NCBI GenBank assembly: GCA_003963305.1
Contig: RXJR01000027.1
Location: 59,843-123,842 of the forward strand
Direction of reading: 5' to 3'
Length of the DNA stretch: 64,000 bases
Source of the DNA: Candidatus Melainabacteria bacterium
GTDB lineage: Bacteria; Cyanobacteriota; Vampirovibrionia; Obscuribacterales; Obscuribacteraceae
The position numbers were made by a program, and so were the translations under genes. Within the stretch, counting starts at the first letter, position 1; each line of letters begins with the position of its first letter. The notes below the pieces were generated by a model that ran no database searches, had not been told where the DNA came from, and saw only the letters and a program-made list of their open reading frames with translations. Positions 50,108 to 57,960 of the stretch are shown here, in pieces.

Positions 50108-51217
50108 CTACCTGGCTTTGTAATACAAGATGATCACACCGAGGGTACCGATCACAAGGTTCGGCAACCAGGCTGCAACTAGTGGGTCCAAACGACCGGC
50201 TTCACCGAGGGCGCCGGAGCTTGACTGCAACACATAGTAGAGAAACACGATACCGGCTGAATAAATCAAACCGAGGTTACTGCGTGACCTTCTTCCCAAA
50301 AGTCCAAGCGGCGCGCCCGCGAGAGCTACGATCAGGCAAGCTAACGGCTGTGAGAACTTCTGATTGAAGCGCACGAGCAGGTCGTTTGTAACCGCATTCG
50401 AGTGTTCCAGAATCTTGATGTAATTCCACAGCTCGATCATGTTCATGTCTTTGGGCGAAACCTTTCCGGTTTCCAGCGCAGCTTGAGCGTTCTTTACGCC
50501 CGGCAAAACCAACTTTTCAAACTGCAAAATACGCGTGATATCGCTGCTGCCCGAGAGCACATACGTTCTCCCTTTCTCCAGGGTCCACTCGCCATGATTG
50601 AACATACCGGAGGCGGCGCTGATGATCTGCACAAGTTTGTCTCTGGTGAAATCCAGAATGATGACGTTGAAAATCGACTTTCCGTTGTAATAACCGATGT
50701 AGAAAATGCGATCGAGAGTCAGATCTTTACCGCGCTCCATGTAAGTGAAGTTAGCCTGCCCGGTGGGCAACTCACTTTTGTACAGGGCGAGAAACTCGAG
50801 CTTCTTGGATGTGCGGTTCGCCACCGGCACGATACCTTCATTGATACCAAAGCTGATAAAGCTCGTGATCAAACCGAACATCAAAGGTGCCACCATGATG
50901 CGATAAAAGCTGATGCCGCTTGTACGCAAGGCAATGATTTCAGAGTCACTACTCAAGCGATTGAATACAATCAAAGTTCCGAGCAACACACCAATAGGGA
51001 TGGTCAAAACGATGATTTCAGGCAAGTGCAGCCCCAGAATGGCAAACGCCATATTCCATGGCACACCGGATCTCATGATCAAATTGAAGATGGTCTTCAA
51101 CTGGTCGGCGCCGAAATAGACACCAGTGACGATACCAATACCGAACAGCAACGGTTGCCAAAATTCGTTGGCAATATAGCGGTCCAGCATTTTCGTGCCG
51201 AAAGTAAGGCTCATCAT
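50108..51217 (-). CDS. LptF/LptG-family permease (YjgP/YjgQ)
   Basis: The transmembrane part of the lipopolysaccharide exporter. The 369-residue product has six helices: three before and three after a periplasmic beta-jellyroll domain (about 140-290). Family features: LDRYIANEFWQPLLFG at the start and QKFSQPLACLIVALAGAPLGLLGRRSRSN near the fifth helix. The start codon overlaps the LptB stop by four bases (ATGA). Only one such permease is encoded here; Escherichia coli uses a heterodimer of LptF and LptG. It may work as a homodimer or have a partner elsewhere. Confidence 0.92.
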   Translation of the reverse strand: MMSLTFGTKMLDRYIANEFWQPLLFGIGIVTGVYFGADQLKTIFNLIMRSGVPWNMAFAILGLHLPEIIVLTIPIGVLLGTLIVFNRLSSDSEIIALRTSGISFYRIMVAPLMFGLITSFISFGINEGIVPVANRTSKKLEFLALYKSELPTGQANFTYMERGKDLTLDRIFYIGYYNGKSIFNVIILDFTRDKLVQIISAASGMFNHGEWTLEKGRTYVLSGSSDITRILQFEKLVLPGVKNAQAALETGKVSPKDMNMIELWNYIKILEHSNAVTNDLLVRFNQKFSQPLACLIVALAGAPLGLLGRRSRSNLGLIYSAGIVFLYYVLQSSSGALGEAGRLDPLVAAWLPNLVIGTLGVIILYYKAR

Positions 51218-51996
51218 AGTGAGAAGTCCTCGCCGAGATATTGTTTGCGGGCAACTGGACTGTCAGCTACTTCTCGTGATGTTCCTTGCACGAGGATTTT
51301 GCCATGGTCGATCAGATAAGCACGGTCGCAAATTTTCAGTGTCGCTCTTGGGTTGTGGTCAGTCAGCAGTACGCCGAGGTTCCACTGGTCTCGTACACGA
51401 CGAATCAAACCTTGAATGTCCGCGATAGAGATCGGGTCAACTCCAGTGAATGGTTCGTCCAACAAGATAAATTCAGGTTCTGTAGCCAAACAGCGAGCCA
51501 ATTCCAGACGTCTTCGCTCACCTCCTGAAAGTTGCACTGCAATCACATTTTCCAGGTGATCGAGTCCGAACTGTTCAAGCAAAGCCTTACTGCGTCTGTC
51601 TTGCTCGGCACGTTTTATGCCTTGCATCTCCAAAATCAAACGCATATTGTCTGAGACAGAAAGTTTTCGGAAAATAGAGTTTTCTTGCGGCAGATAAGCA
51701 AGTCCCATCCGGCTTCGCTGATGGATAGGCATTCTTGTTAGATCTTTGTCTTCCAGCTTGATGCTGCCTTTCTCAGGCACGACCAGACCCAGCACCATGT
51801 CGAATGAAGTTGTTTTACCGGCACCGTTTCTGCCCAGGAGTCCAACGACTTCCCCGCGCTGCACGTAGAAGCTGACGCCGTCAACTACGCGCCGTCCGCC
51901 ATAGCTCTTTTGCAGACTGTCGATGTATAGAGTTTTGTTTTTCGTGTTTACTTCCGGCTCGATTTGCGCAGAGCGTCCGGCATGAAAGGTCGGCAT
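51214..51996 (-). CDS. lptB: LPS export ABC transporter ATP-binding protein
   Basis: A 260-residue ATPase of the LptB branch. Walker A GRNGAGKTTSF (about 54-64), Q-loop (YLPQENSIFRKLSV, the LptB-type PQE), the signature LSGGERRRLELARCL, Walker B FILLDEPFTGVDP and the H-loop TDHN are all present. It has a longer N-terminus than E. coli LptB. It powers extraction of LPS or a related glycolipid. It is coupled to the LptF-type gene by overlap, and follows the OstA gene by 2 bp. Confidence 0.95.
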   Translation of the reverse strand: MPTFHAGRSAQIEPEVNTKNKTLYIDSLQKSYGGRRVVDGVSFYVQRGEVVGLLGRNGAGKTTSFDMVLGLVVPEKGSIKLEDKDLTRMPIHQRSRMGLAYLPQENSIFRKLSVSDNMRLILEMQGIKRAEQDRRSKALLEQFGLDHLENVIAVQLSGGERRRLELARCLATEPEFILLDEPFTGVDPISIADIQGLIRRVRDQWNLGVLLTDHNPRATLKICDRAYLIDHGKILVQGTSREVADSPVARKQYLGEDFSL

Positions 51997-51998
51997 TG

Positions 51999-53873
51999 TT
52001 ATTCGGTGGCCTCGATTTTACTTGCACTCAATTTCGAGTTTGGTGATGCCGAAACTTGACTTTTGTTACCGGCTAGACTGCCGGCTGAAGCCGGCGATAC
52101 AGCAGGAGCTGCTGGTGATGGAACCGCTTGAGTCGGAACCGCTGAAGGAATTGATGGTGTCAACTTGAGGGGCTCGCGCTTGCCTCCGAGGCTGCCTGGC
52201 ATACGAGCTTGTGACTGACCTGAACTTTGCAGAATGTATGCTCGTGTATTTCCTTGAGCGAGCACCTTACGATCGTTTACCATCATCGTGATTTTGTCGC
52301 CGATCCAGCGCTTACCAGGCTGAATGATCTGCGAGCGTCCCGTGAATATCAACTTTTCTGCCTGACCGTCGATGTTACGAACCAGCACAACGTTTTGACC
52401 GACACCGGTCGTATCACCGTAACGCACTTTGACGTTGCCCTGCGCGGCCATTCGTCCAGTGTCTTTACTGTAGTCTTGCGCATCAGAGTCGATGTACATC
52501 GGCTCGCCTTCTTTGTTATCAGGGTCGAAGCTGAATCCTTTGCTGCTACCAGATTTGGTGCCATCGGCAAGCTTAGATTTGTCGCCACCAGCCGCACCAG
52601 GTCTTGAAAAAGTTGAAACTTTGGCGTTATCCGCCAGTTTGCTATTTTCATCGCTGTACTTGGCGCTGCTATCAGTGAAGGCTGTAGTGTCGCCTGATCT
52701 GGCAGTCTTGCCTGCTGCTTGACTGCCTGCGTCAGGGCCCCCTTTTTTAGGTCCATCCCCTTTCTTCTGGATGACCTTCGATCTTACGTTTCCTGTTGCC
52801 TGTAGCCTTTGCGTTGCCAGGAAGTATGTCATTGTGTCCGCTTGCGTATTGTTCTCGTTCTGCGTGGCGGAGACATGCCCTGTAAACAGCGCCGACTCTG
52901 GTTTCGCGTCGGCCCCGTAAACTAACTGCAGCCGGTCCGACACCACTCGTATGTCCCCGTGCCTTACATGCACGTCACCTCGCGCCTCGAACCGCCCCGT
53001 GGCGCGATTGTATTCCTGATAACGAGAGTCTGTAATGATCTTCTCGGGTGGACCTTTGGCAGCAGGGTCTTTCTTAGCTACCTTTGTTTCGGACTTTGCC
53101 TGTCCGGCAGAAGAAGTGGGCGGCGGTGCCATCAACTGTTCGGTGGTAGGAGTAGCAGCGTCTCCCGGACGAGCATCACCGTAATCATCGTCGGCAGCTG
53201 TATGCGGCACGATGGGCGACTTAACACCTGGTTTTGCGGCCACTTCAGGAGCAGGCGCTGCCTTGGCAGTGGCTTTTGCGGCAGCGTCGTTAGCTGCATC
53301 ACCCTGTTTGGTCGGCCAGTTGATTTGACCAGATTTGCCCATGCCGGGATTGCTCTTAGAAGCCAACTTAGTAGTCTTTTGAGCAGGCTTGGTCGTCGTC
53401 TTACCAAAACCAGGTGTACTCAAATCTTCTTCAGGCATTTCGGCAGGACCATCCATCGGTCCGCCCAGAGGTGCATTCTCGAGCACTTCAGAGTGAGCAT
53501 GTCCATCAGCAATAATTTTCTGGGAAGCGATTTCGAAAATCAAAACGTCGGAATCAATTCTGTTTGCACCCTGTGTCAGATGCGGATGCCCTGTAAATAC
53601 AGCTTTCTGCGGGCTGCCACCGGCATCGCGATATAGTGTCGCCATCGGTGCCACAACGACGCTATCCTTATAGGTGACTCGAACACGCCCGCGAGCGACC
53701 ACGTGTCCTTCGCCAAATTCCTGTTCGTCAGCTTTGATATCGATCGGTCCGCCGGCTCCCATCATTCCCTGCTGCTGGGCAAACGCGCCGACAGGCTGCA
53801 AGAACAAAGCAAACAAGGCGATGGAAGCCATCGTTTTGTTTTTGTTACCAGCACTAATGGTTTTGAGAACCAA
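51999..53873 (-). CDS. Periplasmic protein with three OstA/LptA-type domains
   Basis: A 624-residue protein. The start is TTG at 53873 (GCAGG six bases upstream), followed by a signal peptide (FALFLQPVGAFAQQQ). Three OstA-like beta-jellyroll repeats occur: about 42-135 (IDIKADEQEFGEGHVVARG), about 277-370 (DSRYQEYNRATGRFEARG) and about 460-553 (YIDSDAQDYSKDTGRMAAQG). They are separated by Ala/Pro/Lys-rich disordered linkers. LptA normally has one such domain and oligomerises into a bridge; here the bridge may be pre-joined. The genes on either side encode LptB and LptC, confirming the context. Confidence 0.9.
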   Translation of the reverse strand: MVLKTISAGNKNKTMASIALFALFLQPVGAFAQQQGMMGAGGPIDIKADEQEFGEGHVVARGRVRVTYKDSVVVAPMATLYRDAGGSPQKAVFTGHPHLTQGANRIDSDVLIFEIASQKIIADGHAHSEVLENAPLGGPMDGPAEMPEEDLSTPGFGKTTTKPAQKTTKLASKSNPGMGKSGQINWPTKQGDAANDAAAKATAKAAPAPEVAAKPGVKSPIVPHTAADDDYGDARPGDAATPTTEQLMAPPPTSSAGQAKSETKVAKKDPAAKGPPEKIITDSRYQEYNRATGRFEARGDVHVRHGDIRVVSDRLQLVYGADAKPESALFTGHVSATQNENNTQADTMTYFLATQRLQATGNVRSKVIQKKGDGPKKGGPDAGSQAAGKTARSGDTTAFTDSSAKYSDENSKLADNAKVSTFSRPGAAGGDKSKLADGTKSGSSKGFSFDPDNKEGEPMYIDSDAQDYSKDTGRMAAQGNVKVRYGDTTGVGQNVVLVRNIDGQAEKLIFTGRSQIIQPGKRWIGDKITMMVNDRKVLAQGNTRAYILQSSGQSQARMPGSLGGKREPLKLTPSIPSAVPTQAVPSPAAPAVSPASAGSLAGNKSQVSASPNSKLSASKIEATE

Positions 53874-53887
53874 GTAAAACCTGCCTT

Positions 53888-54490
53888 CTACATGTGGCCC
53901 ATGAATGAATGGGTATTGCCTACGATTTTGATTTTTTCCAGCTGAGCGCCCTTATCGAGGTGTCCGACAGCGTTGTCGCCTGTCACCTTGGCTACCCCAG
54001 GCCACAAGATATTAACACCACCCATGGCCCGAAAAGAGTTGTCTTTAGTTAATTCCACTTTACTGGCTTCCATTCTGGATTTGCCTTCTTCGCCTTCGCA
54101 AATTACGTGGTTCTTATCATCGGACTGAAGCTGCACCAGACGTGTGCTTTCGTTGGCCCAACCGAGAGGAGCAGACATTCGCATCTTCAATTTCGGTCCA
54201 TCGAAGTATTCAACCTTAACTTCAGAAAGCGCAACATCTTTAGTCTCAGCCTGCATCTTGCCGCTCTTTGCTTGCAAGTGCCATTTGACTGTATTTGCAT
54301 CATCGACTTCCTTCAGCTCATAGTTTGTGACAGTAGTGGCTGTTTGGTCGGGGTGTGCGTTCTTTTCTTCTTTGAAGTCTTTTACGGCCACTTCTGCCAT
54401 CTTCTGTGCAGAAACCCAGAAGTAGATAAGCAGGGACGGAATTGCCAGCGCAACGACGAATTTCAAGATTCCGCGAATTTTGTCACGCAT
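53888..54490 (-). CDS. lptC: LptC-family LPS export protein
   Basis: A 200-residue inner-membrane-anchored protein. The N-terminal helix (about 9-27, ILKFVVALAIPSLLIYFWVSA) is followed by an OstA/LptC beta domain with the conserved TVTNYELKEVDDANTVKWHLQAKSG block and a late VTGDNAVGHLD strand. It receives the lipid from LptB2FG and hands it to the OstA protein. The gene is first of the lpt set, 14 bp upstream of the triple-OstA gene, and 53 bp downstream of a TPR gene. Confidence 0.9.
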   Translation of the reverse strand: MRDKIRGILKFVVALAIPSLLIYFWVSAQKMAEVAVKDFKEEKNAHPDQTATTVTNYELKEVDDANTVKWHLQAKSGKMQAETKDVALSEVKVEYFDGPKLKMRMSAPLGWANESTRLVQLQSDDKNHVICEGEEGKSRMEASKVELTKDNSFRAMGGVNILWPGVAKVTGDNAVGHLDKGAQLEKIKIVGNTHSFMGHM

Positions 54491-54543
54491 CTAACAGATA
54501 TCCGATAAATAGACTTTTTGTGCCGGATTTAGAAGCACAGATA

Positions 54544-55659
54544 CTAGTTTCCCACAGCTCGTAAGGCGATCGCTCTTGAAATATTATTCAAACACTCTTT
54601 CAGGTTTCCTTGCTTGAGATAACCCTCTCCAAGGAAGAAGTAAGGCGCCGGGTTCTGCGGTGCCTGCTTCTGACAGGCGCGCCAGACATTCATGGAGTCT
54701 TCCAGATTACCTGTAAATTCAGCAGCCAGATGAGCGCGATAAACTCTAGCCCAGACGTCATCGGGGGTGCGAGCGAGCAAATCATCGAGATTTTTCAGAG
54801 CCAACTCATAATATTGCTTAATCTGCGGCACCACAGATGGTGAAGCTAGTTCCAGCGCACCCTTAATGTGTGGCAGTTGCGAAGCTGGCAGAGCTCCAGG
54901 AGCACTGGCAACTTTATTTGCCAGCTGCGGCGAGAGCATGCCCAGAACCTGACCGGCCTGCGCATTGTTCATCCAGTTTTGCTTCAAAGCTGCTTGCGGC
55001 GATGCCGGGCTGTTCTCGGAAACAGCAGGCACATTGGGATTAGCAGGATTTTTCTTGGCCAGCAAATAAGCCTTCATGTAATAAGCCCACGCCAAGCCAT
55101 ATCTGACACGATTATCATCTGGATAAGACTTGAGCATCTCTTCGTAACTGGAAATCATTTTGTCGAAATAAACAGCACCACCTGAGGCTTCTGCCAGGCG
55201 ACGAGCGCGGCGCACCTCTTTCAAGGCATCTTCGACACGACTGGTGCGGCTCATTGCCACAGCCAGGATGAACGATGCTTCAGCACTGTCTGGATAAGCC
55301 AGCGCCTGCTGCCGCGCCAATTCAACGTTGTCTGTGGGAACCAGATCTTCGGCTGCCATATTCAATGAAAGAGGTTGCCCCGGCTTCAGCAAAACTTTGG
55401 ACGACGTATCAGCAGTCGGCGCGATCACCGCAGATGGTGAGGCAGCAGCCTGAACAGCGGCTGAAGGGTCTGAAGCAGAACCGGTAACTTTAGTGTCGAC
55501 AGCCTTCTGCTCAATCTTCTGCGCAGTCGTAGAGTCAGCCTTCGGGTCAGTTTTCAGATCATCGGCTCGAGCAGTGAGCATTGAACCACTCACCATCGAC
55601 AGCGCACAAGACAAGAGCGTAGCCTGGTGCAGACGTGATACCAAACTGTTTCTATTCAT
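54544..55659 (-). CDS. Exported TPR protein upstream of the lpt operon
   Basis: A 371-residue protein with a signal peptide (ATLLSCALSMVSGSMLTARA), an Ala/Thr/Lys-rich linker, and about five TPR units (SAEASFILAVAMSRTSRVEDALKEV near 125, VRYGLAWAYYMKAYLLAKK near 185, APYFFLGEGYLKQGNLKEC near 340). It is in the same direction as lptC and 53 bp upstream, so it may be co-transcribed with the lpt genes and act in envelope assembly. No specific function is recognised. Confidence 0.85.
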   Translation of the reverse strand: MNRNSLVSRLHQATLLSCALSMVSGSMLTARADDLKTDPKADSTTAQKIEQKAVDTKVTGSASDPSAAVQAAASPSAVIAPTADTSSKVLLKPGQPLSLNMAAEDLVPTDNVELARQQALAYPDSAEASFILAVAMSRTSRVEDALKEVRRARRLAEASGGAVYFDKMISSYEEMLKSYPDDNRVRYGLAWAYYMKAYLLAKKNPANPNVPAVSENSPASPQAALKQNWMNNAQAGQVLGMLSPQLANKVASAPGALPASQLPHIKGALELASPSVVPQIKQYYELALKNLDDLLARTPDDVWARVYRAHLAAEFTGNLEDSMNVWRACQKQAPQNPAPYFFLGEGYLKQGNLKECLNNISRAIALRAVGN

Positions 55660-55817
55660 ATGATTTATCCAGTCCCATTAGATGTCTGTAATGTGCGTCC
55701 TGCATAGCGGTCTGGTCGCGCACAAAAAGAATCTCTCAACAACCGCTTGATCATAACAGACGACAAGAGGTTGCCAATGGACCCCAAAGTTGCATGAAAA
55801 AAATTTGGCCAAAAAAT

Positions 55818-56495
55818 TTACTGCGAAGCCCGTTTATTGGACATTCTGCCGTTAAGAATTATTGGCAAAACTTCATCCAGACCTTTGACGATGTGCTTCG
55901 GTTGCGACATGGCAAGAATTTCAGTTGTATGAATGCCTGTCGTAACGCCGATCGCATCTACATCTGCCCCGCGAGCCATATCAAGATCATAAGTGCTATC
56001 GCCAATCACGACCGCATCAGCAGCCTGGGTGCCCATCTTCTGCAAAGTCAAATGAACAGACTCAGGGTGCGGTTTGTGGTTTTGAACGTCCTGGGCACCC
56101 ACAATCAAACTAAAAAAGTGGCTGAGGTCGTGATGATCCAGCACTGTTTCAATCAGATGCCTGCGTTTTGACGATGCGATAGTGATTTTTACATCGGACG
56201 CTTTTAAAGTTTCGAGCATCGGAATCAGATGCGGAAATAAAGGACACAGCTCGATTGTCTTGCTGTCGTAAATTTCTCGATAGCGCGTTGCTACTTCCAG
56301 CCAATATTCTTCGCTATGATCAGGAAAAATAATTTCCATCTGACGCATCAACGGCACTCCGATCAGCTGTTGCCATTCCTTGTAGATGTCGTCGCTGAGA
56401 TTGTACTCGTCGACGCAATTCTTCATGACATCAACTATGCCAGGGGCTGAATCGACAAGGGTTCCATCAAAATCGAAGATTGCCAGTTTGTACAA
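55818..56495 (-). CDS. HAD-superfamily phosphatase (Gph/phosphoglycolate-phosphatase-like)
   Basis: A 225-residue hydrolase. HAD motif I FDFDGTLVDS (about 8-17) with both catalytic aspartates, motif II (TIASSKRRH), motif III Lys (GAQDVQNHKPHPE) and motif IV GDSTYDLDMA are complete, with a C1-type helical cap. It resembles PGP/pyrophosphatase PpaX-like members; the substrate cannot be fixed. The start is TTG at 56495, two bases after the carA stop, with AAGGTGAG inside the end of carA as ribosome site, so translation is coupled. Confidence 0.9.
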   Translation of the reverse strand: MYKLAIFDFDGTLVDSAPGIVDVMKNCVDEYNLSDDIYKEWQQLIGVPLMRQMEIIFPDHSEEYWLEVATRYREIYDSKTIELCPLFPHLIPMLETLKASDVKITIASSKRRHLIETVLDHHDLSHFFSLIVGAQDVQNHKPHPESVHLTLQKMGTQAADAVVIGDSTYDLDMARGADVDAIGVTTGIHTTEILAMSQPKHIVKGLDEVLPIILNGRMSNKRASQ

Positions 56496-56497
56496 GT

Positions 56498-57646
56498 TTA
56501 GACGCTCACCTTGCCATTCGATTCGATAAGCGCGAAGAATCTCTCGAACAGATAATTGGAATCATGAGGACCGGGGTTCGCTTCAGGGTGATACTGAACG
56601 CAGAAAATCGGCAGGGTCTTATGACGGAACCCTTCACAGCTGTTGTCGTTCAAATTGATGTGAGTCAACTCGAGATCTGCAGGCAAAGACTCTGCATCAA
56701 CAGCGAAACCGTGATTCTGACAGGTGATTTCGATTTTGCCTGTCTGCAAATCTTTAACAGGTTGATTGCCACCACGGTGACCGAACTTCAACTTGTATGT
56801 CTTGGCTCCAAGAGCCAGTGACAGGAGTTGATGGCCAAGACAAATTCCAAAAATAGGCATCTTGGTGGCGATAAGCTTTTTCAATTCGACAATGATGTCT
56901 TTGCAGGCAGCCGGATCACCAGGACCGTTGGAAAGAAACAGCGCATCCGGCTTATCAGCGAGGATTTCCTCAGCTTTGGTGTGGGCTGGATAGACTATCA
57001 GTGACAAATTTCGCAAAGCCAACTGGCGCAAAATATTTGCCTTGATACCGAAATCCATCACTGCGACAGTGTACTTTCCGTTGCCCATGCGATATTTCTC
57101 AGTCGCCGTTACTTCTTGAGTGAAGTCGGCACCAGTCATCTCAGGCGAGTTCTGAGCAACTTTTACGAGTTCAGTTTCATCAAGAATTACAGTCGAGAGA
57201 GCACAGCGCATGGCGCCCTTGTCACGAATGCGCCGCGTGATCGATCGCGTATCGACATCGCTGATACCAATAATATTGTGCTTGAGCAGATACTCGTGAA
57301 GCGACTCCGATGCCCGCCAGGAGCTATGCTGGCGGCTCAAGTGACGCACTACCAGCCCGCGGGCATATATCTTCTTCGACTGCGTTTCGACATCTTCGTC
57401 GTTGGTACCGTAGTTACCAATCTCTGTATAAGTCAGGGTGACAATCTGACCGGCGTAGCTGGCGTCAGTCATGATTTCTTGATAACCAATCATGCTCGTG
57501 TTGAAGACCAACTCACCTGTTGAGGTTCCTTCCGCACCAAACGCGTGCCCTTTGTAACACTTGCCGTCTTCCAGAGCCAGCAAACACGGCTTGCCGGCAG
57601 GAATCACAGATTGCTTTTTGTCGTGGGAGCCGTTCGTCGCGCTCAA
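56498..57646 (-). CDS. carA: Carbamoyl-phosphate synthase small subunit
   Basis: The glutaminase subunit that supplies ammonia for carbamoyl phosphate (pyrimidines and arginine). The 382-residue product has the N-terminal CPS small-chain domain (LALEDGKCYKGHAFGAEG, then NTSMIGYQEIMTDASYAGQIV) and a class I amidotransferase domain with the nucleophile FGICLGHQL (about 267-275), and His/Glu in QYHPEANPGP. The start is TTG at 57646 behind AGAGGAAGAAG. The large subunit gene is not in this window. The HAD gene follows two bases after its stop. Confidence 0.95.
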   Translation of the reverse strand: MSATNGSHDKKQSVIPAGKPCLLALEDGKCYKGHAFGAEGTSTGELVFNTSMIGYQEIMTDASYAGQIVTLTYTEIGNYGTNDEDVETQSKKIYARGLVVRHLSRQHSSWRASESLHEYLLKHNIIGISDVDTRSITRRIRDKGAMRCALSTVILDETELVKVAQNSPEMTGADFTQEVTATEKYRMGNGKYTVAVMDFGIKANILRQLALRNLSLIVYPAHTKAEEILADKPDALFLSNGPGDPAACKDIIVELKKLIATKMPIFGICLGHQLLSLALGAKTYKLKFGHRGGNQPVKDLQTGKIEITCQNHGFAVDAESLPADLELTHINLNDNSCEGFRHKTLPIFCVQYHPEANPGPHDSNYLFERFFALIESNGKVSV

Positions 57647-57960
57647 GTCTTCTTCCTCTTGTGAAACCTAATCTTACCGAAAAACTCTTCCGAATTTAGT
57701 CTTTCTGCCAGTTTACATAAGTCTATTGCAACGATTCTCGACAATTCGACCAGCTGCGTATGCTTTCAAGTGATTGGAGACTTTTAACTATAGGCTCTAC
57801 AGGTACCGAAAAGTGGCCAGGATGCCACTTTGCCAGGACGCCATGAGGTAAAACCTCGATTCGCACGTTACTTTATTTATTTGCTAACTATTCGATTTAG
57901 CAATCAAAGCTTTTCAGCTCGGTAGAATTGAGGCGCAAGTACCTGGGGTAACCTCTTCAC
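57647..57960. other. 314-bp divergent gap between carA and nuoN with a perfect hairpin
   Basis: AAAGTGGC (57810-57817) and GCCACTTT (57824-57831) form a perfect 8-bp stem with a 6-nt loop. GCCAGGATGCCA and GCCAGGACGCCA are 16 bp apart (57816 and 57832), and a small GAGGTAAAACCTC hairpin follows. The AT-rich part near 57870-57900 could hold the nuoN promoter. No gene, tRNA or known riboswitch was found. Confidence 0.55.

Noticed and set aside
50402..51319. 305-codon plus-strand frame over the LptF/LptB genes
   Set aside because: Antisense to two conserved overlapping genes; no ribosome site.
55780..55850. Terminator at the A/T-rich TTTGGCCAAA palindrome before the HAD gene end
   Set aside because: The palindrome leaves no room for a loop, so it cannot form a normal intrinsic terminator.
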